A stretch of 64,000 bases of DNA from Nitrospirota bacterium (GTDB lineage Bacteria; Nitrospirota; Nitrospiria; Nitrospirales; Nitrospiraceae): NCBI GenBank assembly GCA_026387665.1, contig JAPLLG010000003.1, positions 248,001-312,000 on the forward strand, given 5' to 3'. A model generated the notes under the pieces. That model was not told where the DNA came from. It saw only the letters and a program-made list of their open reading frames with translations, and searched no databases. Within the stretch, counting starts at the first letter, position 1; the number at the start of each line of letters is the position of its first letter. The position numbers and the translations under genes were made by a program. Positions 37,596 through 46,266 of this stretch are shown here, one piece after another.

Positions 37596-37809
37596 GCACG
37601 CGATAGGACCCCTCGACGAGATCTTGCGAAAGGATGGTGTGGCCTTCATTGCTCACGCTGCGGGGGACATTCTGAATCGGATCGCCACCATCCAAGAGCA
37701 CGGAAAGAACCTGCCCCCCTTCCATCGCTTCCAGCTTCAACTTCGTCTTAACGAAATTGTAGGGGCAAATCACTCCCCGCAAATCTAACTCGGCATCCGG
37801 CTGATCCAT
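37570..37809 (-). CDS. TusA/SirA-family sulfur carrier protein
   Basis: A 79-residue protein from the ATG at 37809 (a longer frame reaches 37842). The core DLRGVICPYNFVKTKLKLE carries the single catalytic Cys of the family. The usual CPxP is CPYN, a variant seen in a subset of the family. Such proteins relay persulfide sulfur in tRNA thiolation, molybdenum cofactor or sulfur oxidation pathways. No partner is adjacent. The C-terminus overlaps the end of rsmI. Confidence 0.85.
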   Translation of the reverse strand: MDQPDAELDLRGVICPYNFVKTKLKLEAMEGGQVLSVLLDGGDPIQNVPRSVSNEGHTILSQDLVEGSYRVLIRRREGE

Positions 37810-37862
37810 CACTGTCGCGCTCCCTCTCGCATGTGCTTGCATTGTAGCGACCCGCTGCGCGC

Positions 37863-37898
37863 AAAAAAAGAAGGGGCAGCGAAAACGCTGCCCCTTCT
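37863..37898 (-). terminator. Intrinsic terminator of the 37925-38665 gene
   Basis: Minus strand GAAGGGGCAGC-GTTTTC-GCTGCCCCTTC followed by TTTTTTT: a perfect 11-bp GC-rich stem and a long U-run, 27 nt after the stop codon. Confidence 0.95.
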
Positions 37899-37924
37899 CA
37901 CATCCTCACGGAATGTATCTCGAC

Positions 37925-38665
37925 TTAGTTCAGACCCTTGACCAAGTTCGGCTTGGTGTAGTCCGTCCCGTAGTCTGACTTGTTGCCGACTGCATTGCCC
38001 CAGCCTGGCTGCGGTTCACACTGCCAGCAAGGAGCGGCGCCGGTGTATTCACCAACCGGGCTGGTGATACCAGAATCGATCTTGCCTGGGAGCACCGCAC
38101 CGCCAATACCACCGGTGGTGGAGCCGCTATTCGTATTAATCCCGCGCTCGGTTCCCGGATTCGGGCGTTGACCAAGTCCGCCGTTACCAGCGAGCTTCTC
38201 ATTCCCGCGAATGACGGTGATCTCACGGACGATCTTCCGGCCCGTGCCGAAGGGCTGAGCCGCACTCGTTTCTTCATATGCCTGAATGGTGACGTCGTCA
38301 CCAGACTCAAGGATACGAATCTGATCGAAATTGGTCTTGTCATCGAAATACACGGTGCGGTAGTTCATGGCGCCACCACCCGCACGGCCCTCATCGTGAG
38401 AGCTGCCGCCGCCCTCAAGATGCATTTTCTTAGCCGGCAGATCCAGGCCGATCACGCGGCCATAAATCGTTTCCGCCTGCGACAACCGATCGAGGAAGCT
38501 GCTCCGATCGAACGTAGTCACGCGGGTGCTCGACCCCGACACATCGCCAACTCCTTCGCCCACGCCCAACCCTGATTGGTTAGTCTGCAAGCGCTCCTGA
38601 GCGATTGACACACCCACGGAACCGACAAAAAGAATTGCCGTTCCTAGTGCCAACACTTTACGCAT
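37925..38665 (-). CDS. Exported Gly-rich protein, unknown
   Basis: A 246-residue protein from the ATG at 38665, which follows AAGGAGG. The signal peptide is clear (KVLALGTAILFVGSVGVSIAQ). The mature part has a domain around residues 40-135 with YGRVIGLDLPAKKMHLEGGG and DDVTIQAYEE, resembling small beta-rich modules. A Gly/Asn-rich C-terminal half contains two close cysteines (APCWQCEPQPGWG). No family recognised. It is monocistronic with a strong ribosome site and strong terminator, suggesting high expression. Confidence 0.8.
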   Translation of the reverse strand: MRKVLALGTAILFVGSVGVSIAQERLQTNQSGLGVGEGVGDVSGSSTRVTTFDRSSFLDRLSQAETIYGRVIGLDLPAKKMHLEGGGSSHDEGRAGGGAMNYRTVYFDDKTNFDQIRILESGDDVTIQAYEETSAAQPFGTGRKIVREITVIRGNEKLAGNGGLGQRPNPGTERGINTNSGSTTGGIGGAVLPGKIDSGITSPVGEYTGAAPCWQCEPQPGWGNAVGNKSDYGTDYTKPNLVKGLN

Positions 38666-38895
38666 GTGCTGCCTCCTTGGTGAGATTAGAGAATGAAATG
38701 AAATGACGGACAACAAAATATGGGACCAACATGATCAGGTTAGAATTTTCTCATCACTGCTCTAGGGCGCGGACTATAGGCCACCCATTCCGTCATGTCA
38801 AGAGGCATAATTGCGATGAATTCGCTGTTGATTCACGCACAACCGGCCAACTGAACGAACCGCGAAAAACCCGATGCCCTCAACGTCTCAACTGT

Positions 38896-38982
38896 TGGTG
38901 CCCAGAGGGAGGGTCGAACTCCCACTCTCTTACGAGAACCGGATTTTGAGTCCGGCGCGTCTGCCAGTTCCGCCATCCGGGC
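38896..38982 (-). tRNA. tRNA-Leu (anticodon CAA), CCA encoded
   Basis: Class II tRNA on the minus strand: acceptor GCCCGGA/TCTGGGC, anticodon loop CTCAAAA within stem CCGGA/TCCGG, a long variable arm (CTCGTAAGAGAG region), T-arm GGGAG-TTCGACC-CTCCC, discriminator A and genomic CCA. It reads the UUG codon. Confidence 0.96.
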
Positions 38983-38995
38983 ACAGCACATACCA

Positions 38996-39001
38996 ATCAT
39001 A
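38996..39001 (-). promoter_or_regulatory. Likely -10 element of tRNA-Leu
   Basis: Minus strand TATGAT lies 13 bp before the mature tRNA 5' end. A matching -35 is not convincing, so the call is tentative. Confidence 0.35.
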
Positions 39002-39131
39002 AAAGGTCGCACCTTCTTAACACGAAGCCATAGGCAGGCGCAATCAATCTCCCCTCTTTTCTTACGCATGAACGCAATGCTACAATCCCGCTCCACTTAC
39101 CTTATTCTATGCGCAGGAGGATCCTCAGACC

Positions 39132-39410
39132 ATGGCAGACGTTCAGTGTGTGACGTGTGGACAAGCGGGAGAAGCCATTACCGACCCCCTATTCATGGGG
39201 AAGCTCGAAGCCGAGGTGAAAGCCAAAGTCTGCAAACCCTGCTGGAAGAAGTGGGAAGGCATGCGAGTCATGGTCATCAACGAATACCAGGTCAACCTGG
39301 GCGAAGAAAGCGGCAGGGAACTCGTCAAGAAGCAGATGAAAGCGTTTCTGAAGCTCGGAGAACAGGCCGACACCGCGAAGATCGAGCAAAACTTTCGCCC
39401 GCAAGCCTAA
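39132..39410 (+). CDS. YggX-like protein with zinc-ribbon cysteines
   Basis: Ninety-two residues. The second half, CWKKWEGMRVMVINEYQVNL followed by a basic helix, aligns by eye with the E. coli iron-trafficking or oxidative-damage protein YggX. The N-terminal half has two CxxC pairs (C6/C9, C34/C37), absent from E. coli YggX, which has a single Cys. It therefore looks like a zinc- or iron-binding variant. The ATG at 39132 follows AGGAGG. It stands alone after tRNA-Leu. Confidence 0.75.
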   Translation: MADVQCVTCGQAGEAITDPLFMGKLEAEVKAKVCKPCWKKWEGMRVMVINEYQVNLGEESGRELVKKQMKAFLKLGEQADTAKIEQNFRPQA

Positions 39411-39500
39411 GCCTACGGCCCCTCGCTGGGCGACAGGGCTCCAAGCAGGCCTGCGTGACAAAAGCCCCCATGAATTTCTCCAGCGATCTCGCAGGCTTCG

Positions 39501-39529
39501 TTGACAGGCTGACTTCAAAAATGTTAAGT
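39501..39529 (+). promoter_or_regulatory. Candidate promoter for the nuclease-rplM-rpsI unit
   Basis: Perfect TTGACA (39501-39506), 17-bp spacer, weak -10 TTAAGT (39524-39529), in the only gap upstream of the co-directional genes 39610-41458. Confidence 0.45.
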
Positions 39530-39609
39530 TGTTTCCTTCTTGATCCTTCCACCTGGACGATCAGCATCTCCTCACGACTACAAAGGCGAGGAAAAGGAAT
39601 CGATTTGTC

Positions 39610-40065
39610 GTGATTACACAGATGCATATAAAGGGGTTGATGTTCGACCCTTATAACAACGCGTATATTGTGGTGCTACGCGACGAAGAGCATTCCGACA
39701 TGCTCCCCATCTGGGTCGGGAAGTCAGAGGCTGGCTCCATCAGCATGGCGATGGAAAACGTCACACCGCCCAGACCGATGACCCATGACTTCATGAAGTC
39801 GTTCCTGGATGCGTATAATGCGAAGGTCATCAGTGTCGTGATTACGGATCTGTCAGAACACACATACTTTGCAAAGATTCATTTGATGTACGAAGATTCC
39901 GAATACACCGTCGACGCCAGGCCCAGCGATGCCATCGCCCTTGCGCTTCGGTCCAATGCGCCGGTGTTCGCCAACGATACCGTGATCACAAAACAAAGCT
40001 CCGAAGAGCTTGAACAGTGGCTGGAAAATCTCAAGCCGGAAGATTTCGGCAAGCTGGACTCCTAA
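39610..40065 (+). CDS. Bifunctional nuclease (BFN/DUF151) family protein, paralogue 1
   Basis: A 151-residue protein of the DUF151 family, whose plant and bacterial members have reported RNase/DNase activity. Family motifs: MHIKGLMFDPYNNAYIVVL, LPIWVGKSEAGSI, the PRPMTHDFMKSFL segment and the DARPSDAIALALRSNAPVF signature. The start is a GTG at 39610 with AAGGAA upstream; ATG at 39622 is the alternative. A close paralogue follows after 6 nt. Confidence 0.88.
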   Translation: MITQMHIKGLMFDPYNNAYIVVLRDEEHSDMLPIWVGKSEAGSISMAMENVTPPRPMTHDFMKSFLDAYNAKVISVVITDLSEHTYFAKIHLMYEDSEYTVDARPSDAIALALRSNAPVFANDTVITKQSSEELEQWLENLKPEDFGKLDS

Positions 40066-40071
40066 TTGAGC

Positions 40072-40569
40072 ATGAGCACCGTCAATCCACCCAAAGAACA
40101 AGGCCTGGTTGAATACCGGGTGGACCGCATCCTCGAAGAGGCCAACACCGACACGAGAATTGTCGTCCTGGCGAAACAGGATGACGCCCTCGACACGTTC
40201 CCGATCTGGGTCGGCGCGGCGGAAGGCAATGCCATTAAGCTTGCGCTCGATGCCATGATCACACCGCGCCCCATGAGCCATGACTTGATCAAGAGCTTCG
40301 CCGAGCACTTGAACGTCACGATCCAACGGGTCGTCATTGCAGACGTGAAGAGCAGCACGTATTATGCGACGGTCTATGTCGCCAACAAAGGCGTGGAACG
40401 CACGATCGACGCCAGGCCCAGCGATGCGATCTCGCTGGCGCTCCGGGCTCATTGCCCGATCTACATCACGCAGGACGTGCTGACGCGGCGGAGCACTACG
40501 AACCTCGACGCCTGGCTGTCAAAACTCGAATCGAAGAATATCGGCACACCGGAAGTACAAGAAACCTGA
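40072..40569 (+). CDS. Bifunctional nuclease (BFN/DUF151) family protein, paralogue 2
   Basis: A 165-residue second copy with the same landmarks: FPIWVGAAEGNAIKLALD, PRPMSHDLIKSFAEHL, DARPSDAISLALRAHCPIY. The ATG at 40072 is chosen over a TTG at 40066 that directly abuts the previous stop. The two copies differ enough to be old duplicates and may form a heteromer. They precede rplM by 32 nt and are probably co-transcribed with the ribosomal genes. Confidence 0.88.
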   Translation: MSTVNPPKEQGLVEYRVDRILEEANTDTRIVVLAKQDDALDTFPIWVGAAEGNAIKLALDAMITPRPMSHDLIKSFAEHLNVTIQRVVIADVKSSTYYATVYVANKGVERTIDARPSDAISLALRAHCPIYITQDVLTRRSTTNLDAWLSKLESKNIGTPEVQET

Positions 40570-40601
40570 TTCACTCGTTAGCGAAGGAGCGCGAAAGAAC
40601 A

Positions 40602-41030
40602 ATGTCGACTTACCAACAAAAGCCTTTAGACGTGCAAGAGAAGTGGTATCTCGTGGATGCAGAAGGGAAAACGCTGGGCCGCCTGGCAGCCCGCGTTGCC
40701 GGCATGTTGCGCGGCAAGCACCGGCCGACCTTTACCCCGAATGTCGACATGGGCGATCATATCGTGATCGTGAATGCCGAGAAGATCCATATGACCGGCG
40801 ACAAGATGACCACGAAGCTCTATCGCCACCATACCGGCTTCCCGGGCGGACTCAAGACCGCGACGGCGCAGCACATCTTCAAAAAAGACCCCACGATCAT
40901 TTTGACGAAAGCGATCGAAGGCATGCTCCCCAAGACCCCCCTGGGGAATGGGATGGCCAAGAAACTCCGCGTCTATGTCGGGCCCACTCATCCGCATCAG
41001 GCCCAGGGACCGGAACCCATTACTCTGTAA
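40602..41030 (+). CDS. rplM: Large ribosomal subunit protein uL13
   Basis: A 142-residue uL13. The ATG at 40602 follows GAAGGAG (40583-40589), giving the family start EKWYLVDAEGKTLGRLAARV. The internal motif AEGMLPK appears as IEGMLPKTPLGNGMAKKLRVY. The frame is open further upstream, but that is a shadow of the preceding gene. It is followed 35 nt later by rpsI, the universal L13-S9 pair. Confidence 0.97.
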   Translation: MSTYQQKPLDVQEKWYLVDAEGKTLGRLAARVAGMLRGKHRPTFTPNVDMGDHIVIVNAEKIHMTGDKMTTKLYRHHTGFPGGLKTATAQHIFKKDPTIILTKAIEGMLPKTPLGNGMAKKLRVYVGPTHPHQAQGPEPITL

Positions 41031-41065
41031 ATCATCACCGAGAGCGAAGAAGGAGACGTTGTAGC

Positions 41066-41458
41066 ATGGCAGCAGCAACTCAATATGCGACCGGACGACG
41101 CAAGTGCGCAATCGCCAGAGCCTGGGTCACCGGGACGGCGGGCGACATCACGATCAACGATCAACCGCTCGAGCAGGCCTTCCCGCGCCTGACCTTGCGG
41201 CAGATCATCCAGTTCCCGCTTGAAATCGGCGGCGTCGTCGGGCAGTACTCGATCAAGGCCACGGTCCATGGCGGCGGATTGGTCGGCCAAGCCGGCGCCC
41301 TGCGTCATGCGATCGCGCGCGCGTTAGTGGAACTGAACCAGCCTCTCCGTACGCCCCTGAAGAAGGAAGGCTTGCTGACACGCGACTCGCGCGTCAAAGA
41401 GCGGAAGAAGTACGGACAGAAGGGCGCGCGAAAGAAGTTCCAGTACTCGAAGCGATAA
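41066..41458 (+). CDS. rpsI: Small ribosomal subunit protein uS9
   Basis: A 130-residue uS9 from the ATG at 41066 behind AAGGAG. It has YATGRRKCAIARAWV at the start, GGGLVGQAGALRHAIARAL in the middle and the basic tail KKYGQKGARKKFQYSKR that contacts P-site tRNA, ending in Lys-Arg as expected. It is the last gene of the unit before a strong terminator. Confidence 0.98.
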   Translation: MAAATQYATGRRKCAIARAWVTGTAGDITINDQPLEQAFPRLTLRQIIQFPLEIGGVVGQYSIKATVHGGGLVGQAGALRHAIARALVELNQPLRTPLKKEGLLTRDSRVKERKKYGQKGARKKFQYSKR

Positions 41459-41477
41459 ATATCGGAGCCACAGTCAG

Positions 41478-41510
41478 AAAAAGGGAAGGCTCCATGCCTT
41501 CCCTTTTTTT
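41478..41510 (+). terminator. Intrinsic terminator after rpsI
   Basis: AAGGGAAGGC-TCCAT-GCCTTCCCTT followed by TTTTT: a 10-bp stem with a U-run, starting 20 nt after the rpsI stop. Its A-run on the other side could also pair with the U-run. Confidence 0.93.
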
Positions 41511-41541
41511 GTGCCTGTGGGGTGCGCAACAGGTGAAACAG

Positions 41542-42615
41542 ATGAAGAAGATACGCGTCGCCATCGCAGGAGCCAGCGGCTATGCCGGAGCGGAACTCGT
41601 CCGCCTGGCAGCGCTCCACCCCCATTTCGAACTCCATGCCGTCACGTCGGAGAAGTCCGCCGGAACGCCCGTGGCAGCGGTCTTCCCAAGCCTGGCGGGC
41701 CTGGTGTCGCTCTCGTTTCAAGCGCTCTCACCGGAAGCGCTGGCAGACCAGGTCGACGCGGTCTTTCTGGCCCTCCCCCACACCAAATCATTGGCGCCGG
41801 TCTCCGCCTGTCTCAACACCGGCAAACTCGTCGTGGACCTCAGCGCCGACTATCGGATCAAAGATTCAGCTATCTATGAACAGTGGTATCAGACCCCCCA
41901 TACCCATGCGGACTTGCTGAAGAATGCGGTCTACGGACTGCCGGAACTACATCGCGCCGCCATCGCCAAAGCAAAATTAGTGGCCTCACCCGGCTGTTAC
42001 CCGACGGCGGCTATTTTGCAGCTGGCACCATTATTCGCCCAGGATCTGGTGCAACCGCACAGCGTGGTCATCGATGCAAAATCCGGCATTTCCGGCGCGG
42101 GCCGAAGCCCGGCCCTCCCCTACCATTTTCCGGAAGCCCATGAATCCTTGGAGCCCTACAAGATCGGGCAGCACCGCCACATTCCTGAAATCGAACAGGA
42201 ATTGGGCGGGTTGCTCGGCCGCGCCTTGAAGTCGGCAGGAACGGTTGCAACACAACCGATCATCACCTTCACACCGCATCTCGTCCCGATGAACCGCGGC
42301 ATCTTGAGCACGGCCTACTGCAAGCTGAAGAATCCGATGCCGCTGGCCGACCTGCGGAATCTCTATCGCACCTTCTACCAAGGCGAACAATTCGTCAGGG
42401 TCCAGGACGGCATCATGCCGAACCCGCGCTACATCAAGGGCTCCAACTATTGCGACATCGGGGTCTACCTAGACTCCCGCTCAGGCTCCGTCATTACGGT
42501 GGCCGCCTTGGACAATCTGGTGAAGGGCGCTGCAGGCCAGGCCATTCAGGCCATGAACCTCATGCTGGGGCTTCCCGAAGAGACCGGCCTGACAGCTCCC
42601 GCAGCCTATCCCTAA
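41542..42615 (+). CDS. argC: N-acetyl-gamma-glutamyl-phosphate reductase
   Basis: Arginine synthesis: NADPH reduction of acetylglutamyl phosphate to the semialdehyde. It is 357 residues from the ATG at 41542 (the frame is open to 41494, inside the rpsI terminator, so that start is rejected). It has the NADP loop AGASGYAGAELVRL, the catalytic Cys in ASPGCYPTAA and the catalytic His region GQHRHIPEIEQEL. It is followed by argJ after 28 nt. Confidence 0.96.
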   Translation: MKKIRVAIAGASGYAGAELVRLAALHPHFELHAVTSEKSAGTPVAAVFPSLAGLVSLSFQALSPEALADQVDAVFLALPHTKSLAPVSACLNTGKLVVDLSADYRIKDSAIYEQWYQTPHTHADLLKNAVYGLPELHRAAIAKAKLVASPGCYPTAAILQLAPLFAQDLVQPHSVVIDAKSGISGAGRSPALPYHFPEAHESLEPYKIGQHRHIPEIEQELGGLLGRALKSAGTVATQPIITFTPHLVPMNRGILSTAYCKLKNPMPLADLRNLYRTFYQGEQFVRVQDGIMPNPRYIKGSNYCDIGVYLDSRSGSVITVAALDNLVKGAAGQAIQAMNLMLGLPEETGLTAPAAYP

Positions 42616-42643
42616 TCCTCTCGAACAGGATGTCTCTGTCACG

Positions 42644-43870
42644 ATGAAGACGAAGAAGACCGTAACCACCGTTCCACGCCGAGGCATCACCGCCCCGCAA
42701 GGGTTCCGCGCAGCCGGCATCCACTGCGGCATCAAGAAGCCAGGCCTGCTCGATCTGGCGCTCGTCGTCTCGGAACAGAGCGGTCCCATCGCCGGCGTCT
42801 TCACGAAGAATCAGGTCGTTGCCGCGCCGGTCATCGTCGATCGCCTGCATCTACGCAAGGGAATCGGTCGAGCCATTCTCGTCAACAGCGGCAATGCCAA
42901 TGCCTGCACCGGCGCCAAGGGATTGGCGGCGGCGAAGAAAACCGCCTCATTGGTCGCGAAACAATTAGGTGTTCCCACTGAGCAGATCTTCATCGGCTCC
43001 ACCGGCGTGATCGGACGGGTCTTGCCGGTCGATCGCATCGTCAAGGGCATCCCGCAGCTGTTCATGCAGCTCAGCGAGCATGGAGGCCCGGATGCAGCCA
43101 AGGCGATCATGACGACCGACCTCCGCCCGAAATCCATCGCGCTGCAAGACACCATCGGCGGGCGCTTGATTACCATCGGGGGGATGGCCAAGGGCTCCGG
43201 CATGATCCATCCCAATATGGCCACGATGCTGGGCTATTTCACGACGGACGCCGCCATCACGAAAAGCGCCCTCCAACGGGCCCTCAGTCTGGCGGCCAAC
43301 GAGTCCTTCAATTGCATCTCGGTCGATGGGGATACCAGCACCAACGATACGGTCCTCTGCCTGGCAAACGGCATGGCACAGAATCGCACGATCACAGAAG
43401 GCACGGCCGCCTTCAGGCGGTTCCTCCTGCTCCTGACCGAGGCCTGCCAAGCGCTCGCGCTGGCAATCTGCCGCGATGGCGAGGGCGTCACCAAGGTGGT
43501 AAAGATTGAGGTGGCCGGAGCCACCAGCGTGGCGCAGGCCAGGCAGGTCGCCCAAACCATTGCCACCTCGAACCTGGTCAAGACCGCCCTCTTTGGCGAG
43601 GATGCCAATTGGGGTCGCGTGATGGCCGCCATTGGCCGATCCGGGGTCCCGATCATCCCCTCCAAGCTGAATGTCTCGTTTGGCGGGGTCCCGATGGTGC
43701 AACACGGGATGGGACTCGGACTCGGTGCAGAGAGCCGGATCGCGAAAGTCTTTCGCCAGAAAGAATTTACGATTGCCGTGGGGCTGGGGCAGGGTAAGCA
43801 AAAGGCCCACATGTGGACGACGGACCTGTCGTTCGACTATGTCAGCATTAACGCAAGCTACCGATCCTAG
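42644..43870 (+). CDS. argJ: Ornithine acetyltransferase / N-acetylglutamate synthase
   Basis: Recycles the acetyl group from acetylornithine to glutamate. The 408-residue precursor cleaves itself before the nucleophilic Thr in the motif MIHPNMATMLGYF (cleavage between Ala and Thr), seen here intact at about residue 185-198. Earlier motifs include APQGFRAAGIHCGIK and RAILVNSGNANACTG. It forms an arginine pair with argC; other arg genes lie elsewhere. Confidence 0.96.
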   Translation: MKTKKTVTTVPRRGITAPQGFRAAGIHCGIKKPGLLDLALVVSEQSGPIAGVFTKNQVVAAPVIVDRLHLRKGIGRAILVNSGNANACTGAKGLAAAKKTASLVAKQLGVPTEQIFIGSTGVIGRVLPVDRIVKGIPQLFMQLSEHGGPDAAKAIMTTDLRPKSIALQDTIGGRLITIGGMAKGSGMIHPNMATMLGYFTTDAAITKSALQRALSLAANESFNCISVDGDTSTNDTVLCLANGMAQNRTITEGTAAFRRFLLLLTEACQALALAICRDGEGVTKVVKIEVAGATSVAQARQVAQTIATSNLVKTALFGEDANWGRVMAAIGRSGVPIIPSKLNVSFGGVPMVQHGMGLGLGAESRIAKVFRQKEFTIAVGLGQGKQKAHMWTTDLSFDYVSINASYRS

Positions 43871-44095
43871 GGCATAATTCCATCCCACCGCTTGTAAATC
43901 TCCGCGGCATTATGCTAACGTTCCAAGGCTTTAGTAGTCAGGAGACTGTCTCCTCCTCGCATAATTTCGTGCGTTGAGGAACCGTATCAAATTCGTATCG
44001 GCGTCTCTGGACGTCGCTCGACTTGAGAATAAGGGGGCCAGTCCCCCTCGCCTGCGTCAGCGGGCGCTCTGCAAGTCTTGAGGGGAGGTGAAGGC
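43871..44095 (+). other. rpsB leader region with repeated GCATAAT/ATTATGC arms
   Basis: A 225-nt gap before rpsB. GCATAAT occurs at 43872-43878 and 43959-43965, and its complement ATTATGC at 43909-43915, so the middle arm can pair with either. Further hairpins are AGGAGA/TCTCCT (about 43940-43954) and GGGGG/CCCCC (about 44033-44047). I see no clear promoter. A regulated leader, for example S2 autoregulation, is possible but not shown. Confidence 0.4.
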
Positions 44096-44869
44096 ATGGG
44101 AGTGGTTTCGATCAAGGAATTGCTGGAAGCAGGCGTCCATTTCGGACACCAGACGAATCGTTGGAACCCGAAGATGAAGAAATTCCTCTTTGGCGAACGC
44201 AACGGCATCTACATCATCGACCTTCAGCAGACCCTGAACCGGATGGAGCAGGCCTATGCCTTCGTCCGCGACACCGTCGCCGCCGGCCAGACGGTCCTGT
44301 TTGTCGGGACCAAGCGTCAGGCTGCCGAAATCCTTCAAGAAGAGGCCCTTCGCGCCAACATGTTCTTCGTCAACCAGCGTTGGCTGGGCGGCATGCTCAC
44401 GAACTTCCAGACCATCCGGAAGAGCATCGACAAGATGAAGAAGATGGAAGCCAAGCTGGCGGACCCCAGCCAGTACGGCTTGAAGAAAAAAGAAATCATG
44501 AAGATGCAGAAAGAGATCGTCAAACTGCAAAAGTATCTGAGCGGCATCAAGGATATGCGCGGCGTTCCCGGAGCGGTCTTCGTCCTCGACACACGCATCG
44601 AACACCTGGCCGTGCAGGAAGCAAAGCGGTTGGAGATTCCGATGATCGCGATCCTGGACTCGAACTGCGATCCGGACCACATCACCTACCCGATCCCTGG
44701 AAACGACGACGCCATTCGCTCCATCAAGCTCATCACGTCCCTCATTGCCAACGCCTGCATCGAAGGCGCCAATTTGCGGACACAGCGCGAAGAAGCGGAT
44801 TTCAAACCAGCGCCTGTGGCCGGCGGCAAACCCGCAGCCATGAGCCTCGCGAGCACGCCGGCCTCATAA
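44096..44869 (+). CDS. rpsB: Small ribosomal subunit protein uS2
   Basis: A 257-residue uS2 from the ATG at 44096, which follows the strong ribosome site GAGGGGAGGTGAAGG. Family landmarks are [36 protein letters not shown] and [11 protein letters not shown]. The C-terminal tail is Ala/Pro-rich. It begins the conserved rpsB-tsf-pyrH-frr unit. Confidence 0.97.
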   Translation: MGVVSIKELLEAGVHFGHQTNRWNPKMKKFLFGERNGIYIIDLQQTLNRMEQAYAFVRDTVAAGQTVLFVGTKRQAAEILQEEALRANMFFVNQRWLGGMLTNFQTIRKSIDKMKKMEAKLADPSQYGLKKKEIMKMQKEIVKLQKYLSGIKDMRGVPGAVFVLDTRIEHLAVQEAKRLEIPMIAILDSNCDPDHITYPIPGNDDAIRSIKLITSLIANACIEGANLRTQREEADFKPAPVAGGKPAAMSLASTPAS

Positions 44870-44929
44870 GGGCCGGCACCGCGCGCGTCAACGAAGGCAC
44901 TCACTGTTTACTGAAAAGGACCGTCACGT

Positions 44930-45526
44930 ATGGCTGGATCAAGTCAGCTTGTCAAAGAACTGAGAGAGAAAACCGGCGCCGGCTTCCTCGATTGCCAGAA
45001 AGCGCTCACCGAGAACGGCGACGACATCGAAAAAGCGATCGATTATTTGCGCCAAAAGGGTTTGGCCGCGGCGCTCAAAAAGTCCGGCCGCGAGACCAAC
45101 CAGGGCCTCATTCATGCCTATATCCACATGGGCGGGAAAATCGGCGTGCTCATCGAAGTCAATTGCGAAACCGACTTCGTGGCCCGGAACGAAGAGTTCA
45201 AATCCTTCGTCAACGACCTGGCTCTCCAGGTGGCCGCCGGAAAACCCTCCTACGTCAAACGGGAAGAGATTCCCGCCGACCTCATCGCGAAAGAGCGCGC
45301 GATTTACGAGGGACAGGCCAAGGAAATGGGCAAGCCCCCGGCCGCATGGCCGAAGATCGTCGAAGGCAAACTGGAAAAGTTCTTCCAGGAGAGCTGTCTG
45401 ATCGAGCAGTCCTTCGTCAAGGACTCCTCCGTCACGATCAAAGACCTTCTGGCCTTGAAGATTTCCAAAATCGGCGAGAACATGAACATCCGCCGCTTCA
45501 CCCGGTATCAATTAGGCGAAGCATGA
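44930..45526 (+). CDS. tsf: Elongation factor Ts
   Basis: Nucleotide exchange factor for EF-Tu. The 198-residue protein has [20 protein letters not shown] at the N-terminus and the [18 protein letters not shown] motif that contacts EF-Tu. It is the short form, about 200 residues, lacking the insertion of the E. coli protein. The stop overlaps the pyrH start by ATGA. Confidence 0.97.
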   Translation: MAGSSQLVKELREKTGAGFLDCQKALTENGDDIEKAIDYLRQKGLAAALKKSGRETNQGLIHAYIHMGGKIGVLIEVNCETDFVARNEEFKSFVNDLALQVAAGKPSYVKREEIPADLIAKERAIYEGQAKEMGKPPAAWPKIVEGKLEKFFQESCLIEQSFVKDSSVTIKDLLALKISKIGENMNIRRFTRYQLGEA

Positions 45527-46248
45527 GCTCTGCGAACTATCGGCGCATCCTCCTCAAAGTGAGCGGAGAGATGTTGGCCGGTGAGCAGGGCTACGGCATC
45601 CAGCCTTCCATTCTCGAGGGCCTCGCGACGGAGATCGCCTCCGTCGTGGCCCTCGACATCGAAGTCGCCGTGGTCATCGGCGGCGGCAATATCTTCCGGG
45701 GCATTGCCGCCAGCGCCTCCGGCATGGAGCGAGCCTCCGCCGACTACATGGGGATGCTCGCGACGGTCCTCAATGCCCTGGCCCTGCAAAACGCGCTTGA
45801 GCGCATCGGCGTAATGACGCGCGTCCAATCCGCGATCGAAATGCGCCAGTTAGCCGAAGGCTATATCCGCCGCCGGGCCATTCGTCATCTTGAAAAGAAG
45901 CGCGTCGTCATCTTCGCCGGCGGCACGGGGAATCCCTACTTTTCGACCGATACTGCCGCGGCGCTCCGGGCGATGGAAATCGGCGCCCAGGTCATCATGA
46001 AGGGGACCAAGGTCGACGGCATCTACGACGCCGACCCCGTCAAGAACCCCACCGCCACGAAGTATCAGACCATTTCTTTTCTTGCGATCTTGAATCAGAA
46101 CTTAAAGGTGATGGATGCCACGGCCATCAGCCTCTGCATGGATAACAATCTGCCGCTCATCGTGTTCAACTTGAAAGAGCAAGGCAACTTTAAACGCGTC
46201 GCCATAGGCGAAGCGATCGGCACCGTCGTCACGCCAGATCGTCGTTAA
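45523..46248 (+). CDS. pyrH: UMP kinase
   Basis: Bacterial hexameric UMP kinase, 241 residues from the ATG at 45523. It has [17 protein letters not shown] at the N-terminus, the glycine-rich [11 protein letters not shown] loop, [18 protein letters not shown] and [20 protein letters not shown]. The same frame is open far upstream across tsf and rpsB but is a shadow there. The overlap with tsf indicates coupled translation. Confidence 0.97.
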   Translation: MSSANYRRILLKVSGEMLAGEQGYGIQPSILEGLATEIASVVALDIEVAVVIGGGNIFRGIAASASGMERASADYMGMLATVLNALALQNALERIGVMTRVQSAIEMRQLAEGYIRRRAIRHLEKKRVVIFAGGTGNPYFSTDTAAALRAMEIGAQVIMKGTKVDGIYDADPVKNPTATKYQTISFLAILNQNLKVMDATAISLCMDNNLPLIVFNLKEQGNFKRVAIGEAIGTVVTPDRR

Positions 46249-46266
46249 TTTTCCCGGGAGTCTCGC

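Noticed and set aside
44161-45522. Long upstream extension of the pyrH frame
   Set aside because: It overlaps rpsB and tsf in another frame. The ATGA start at 45523 and the family N-terminus define pyrH.
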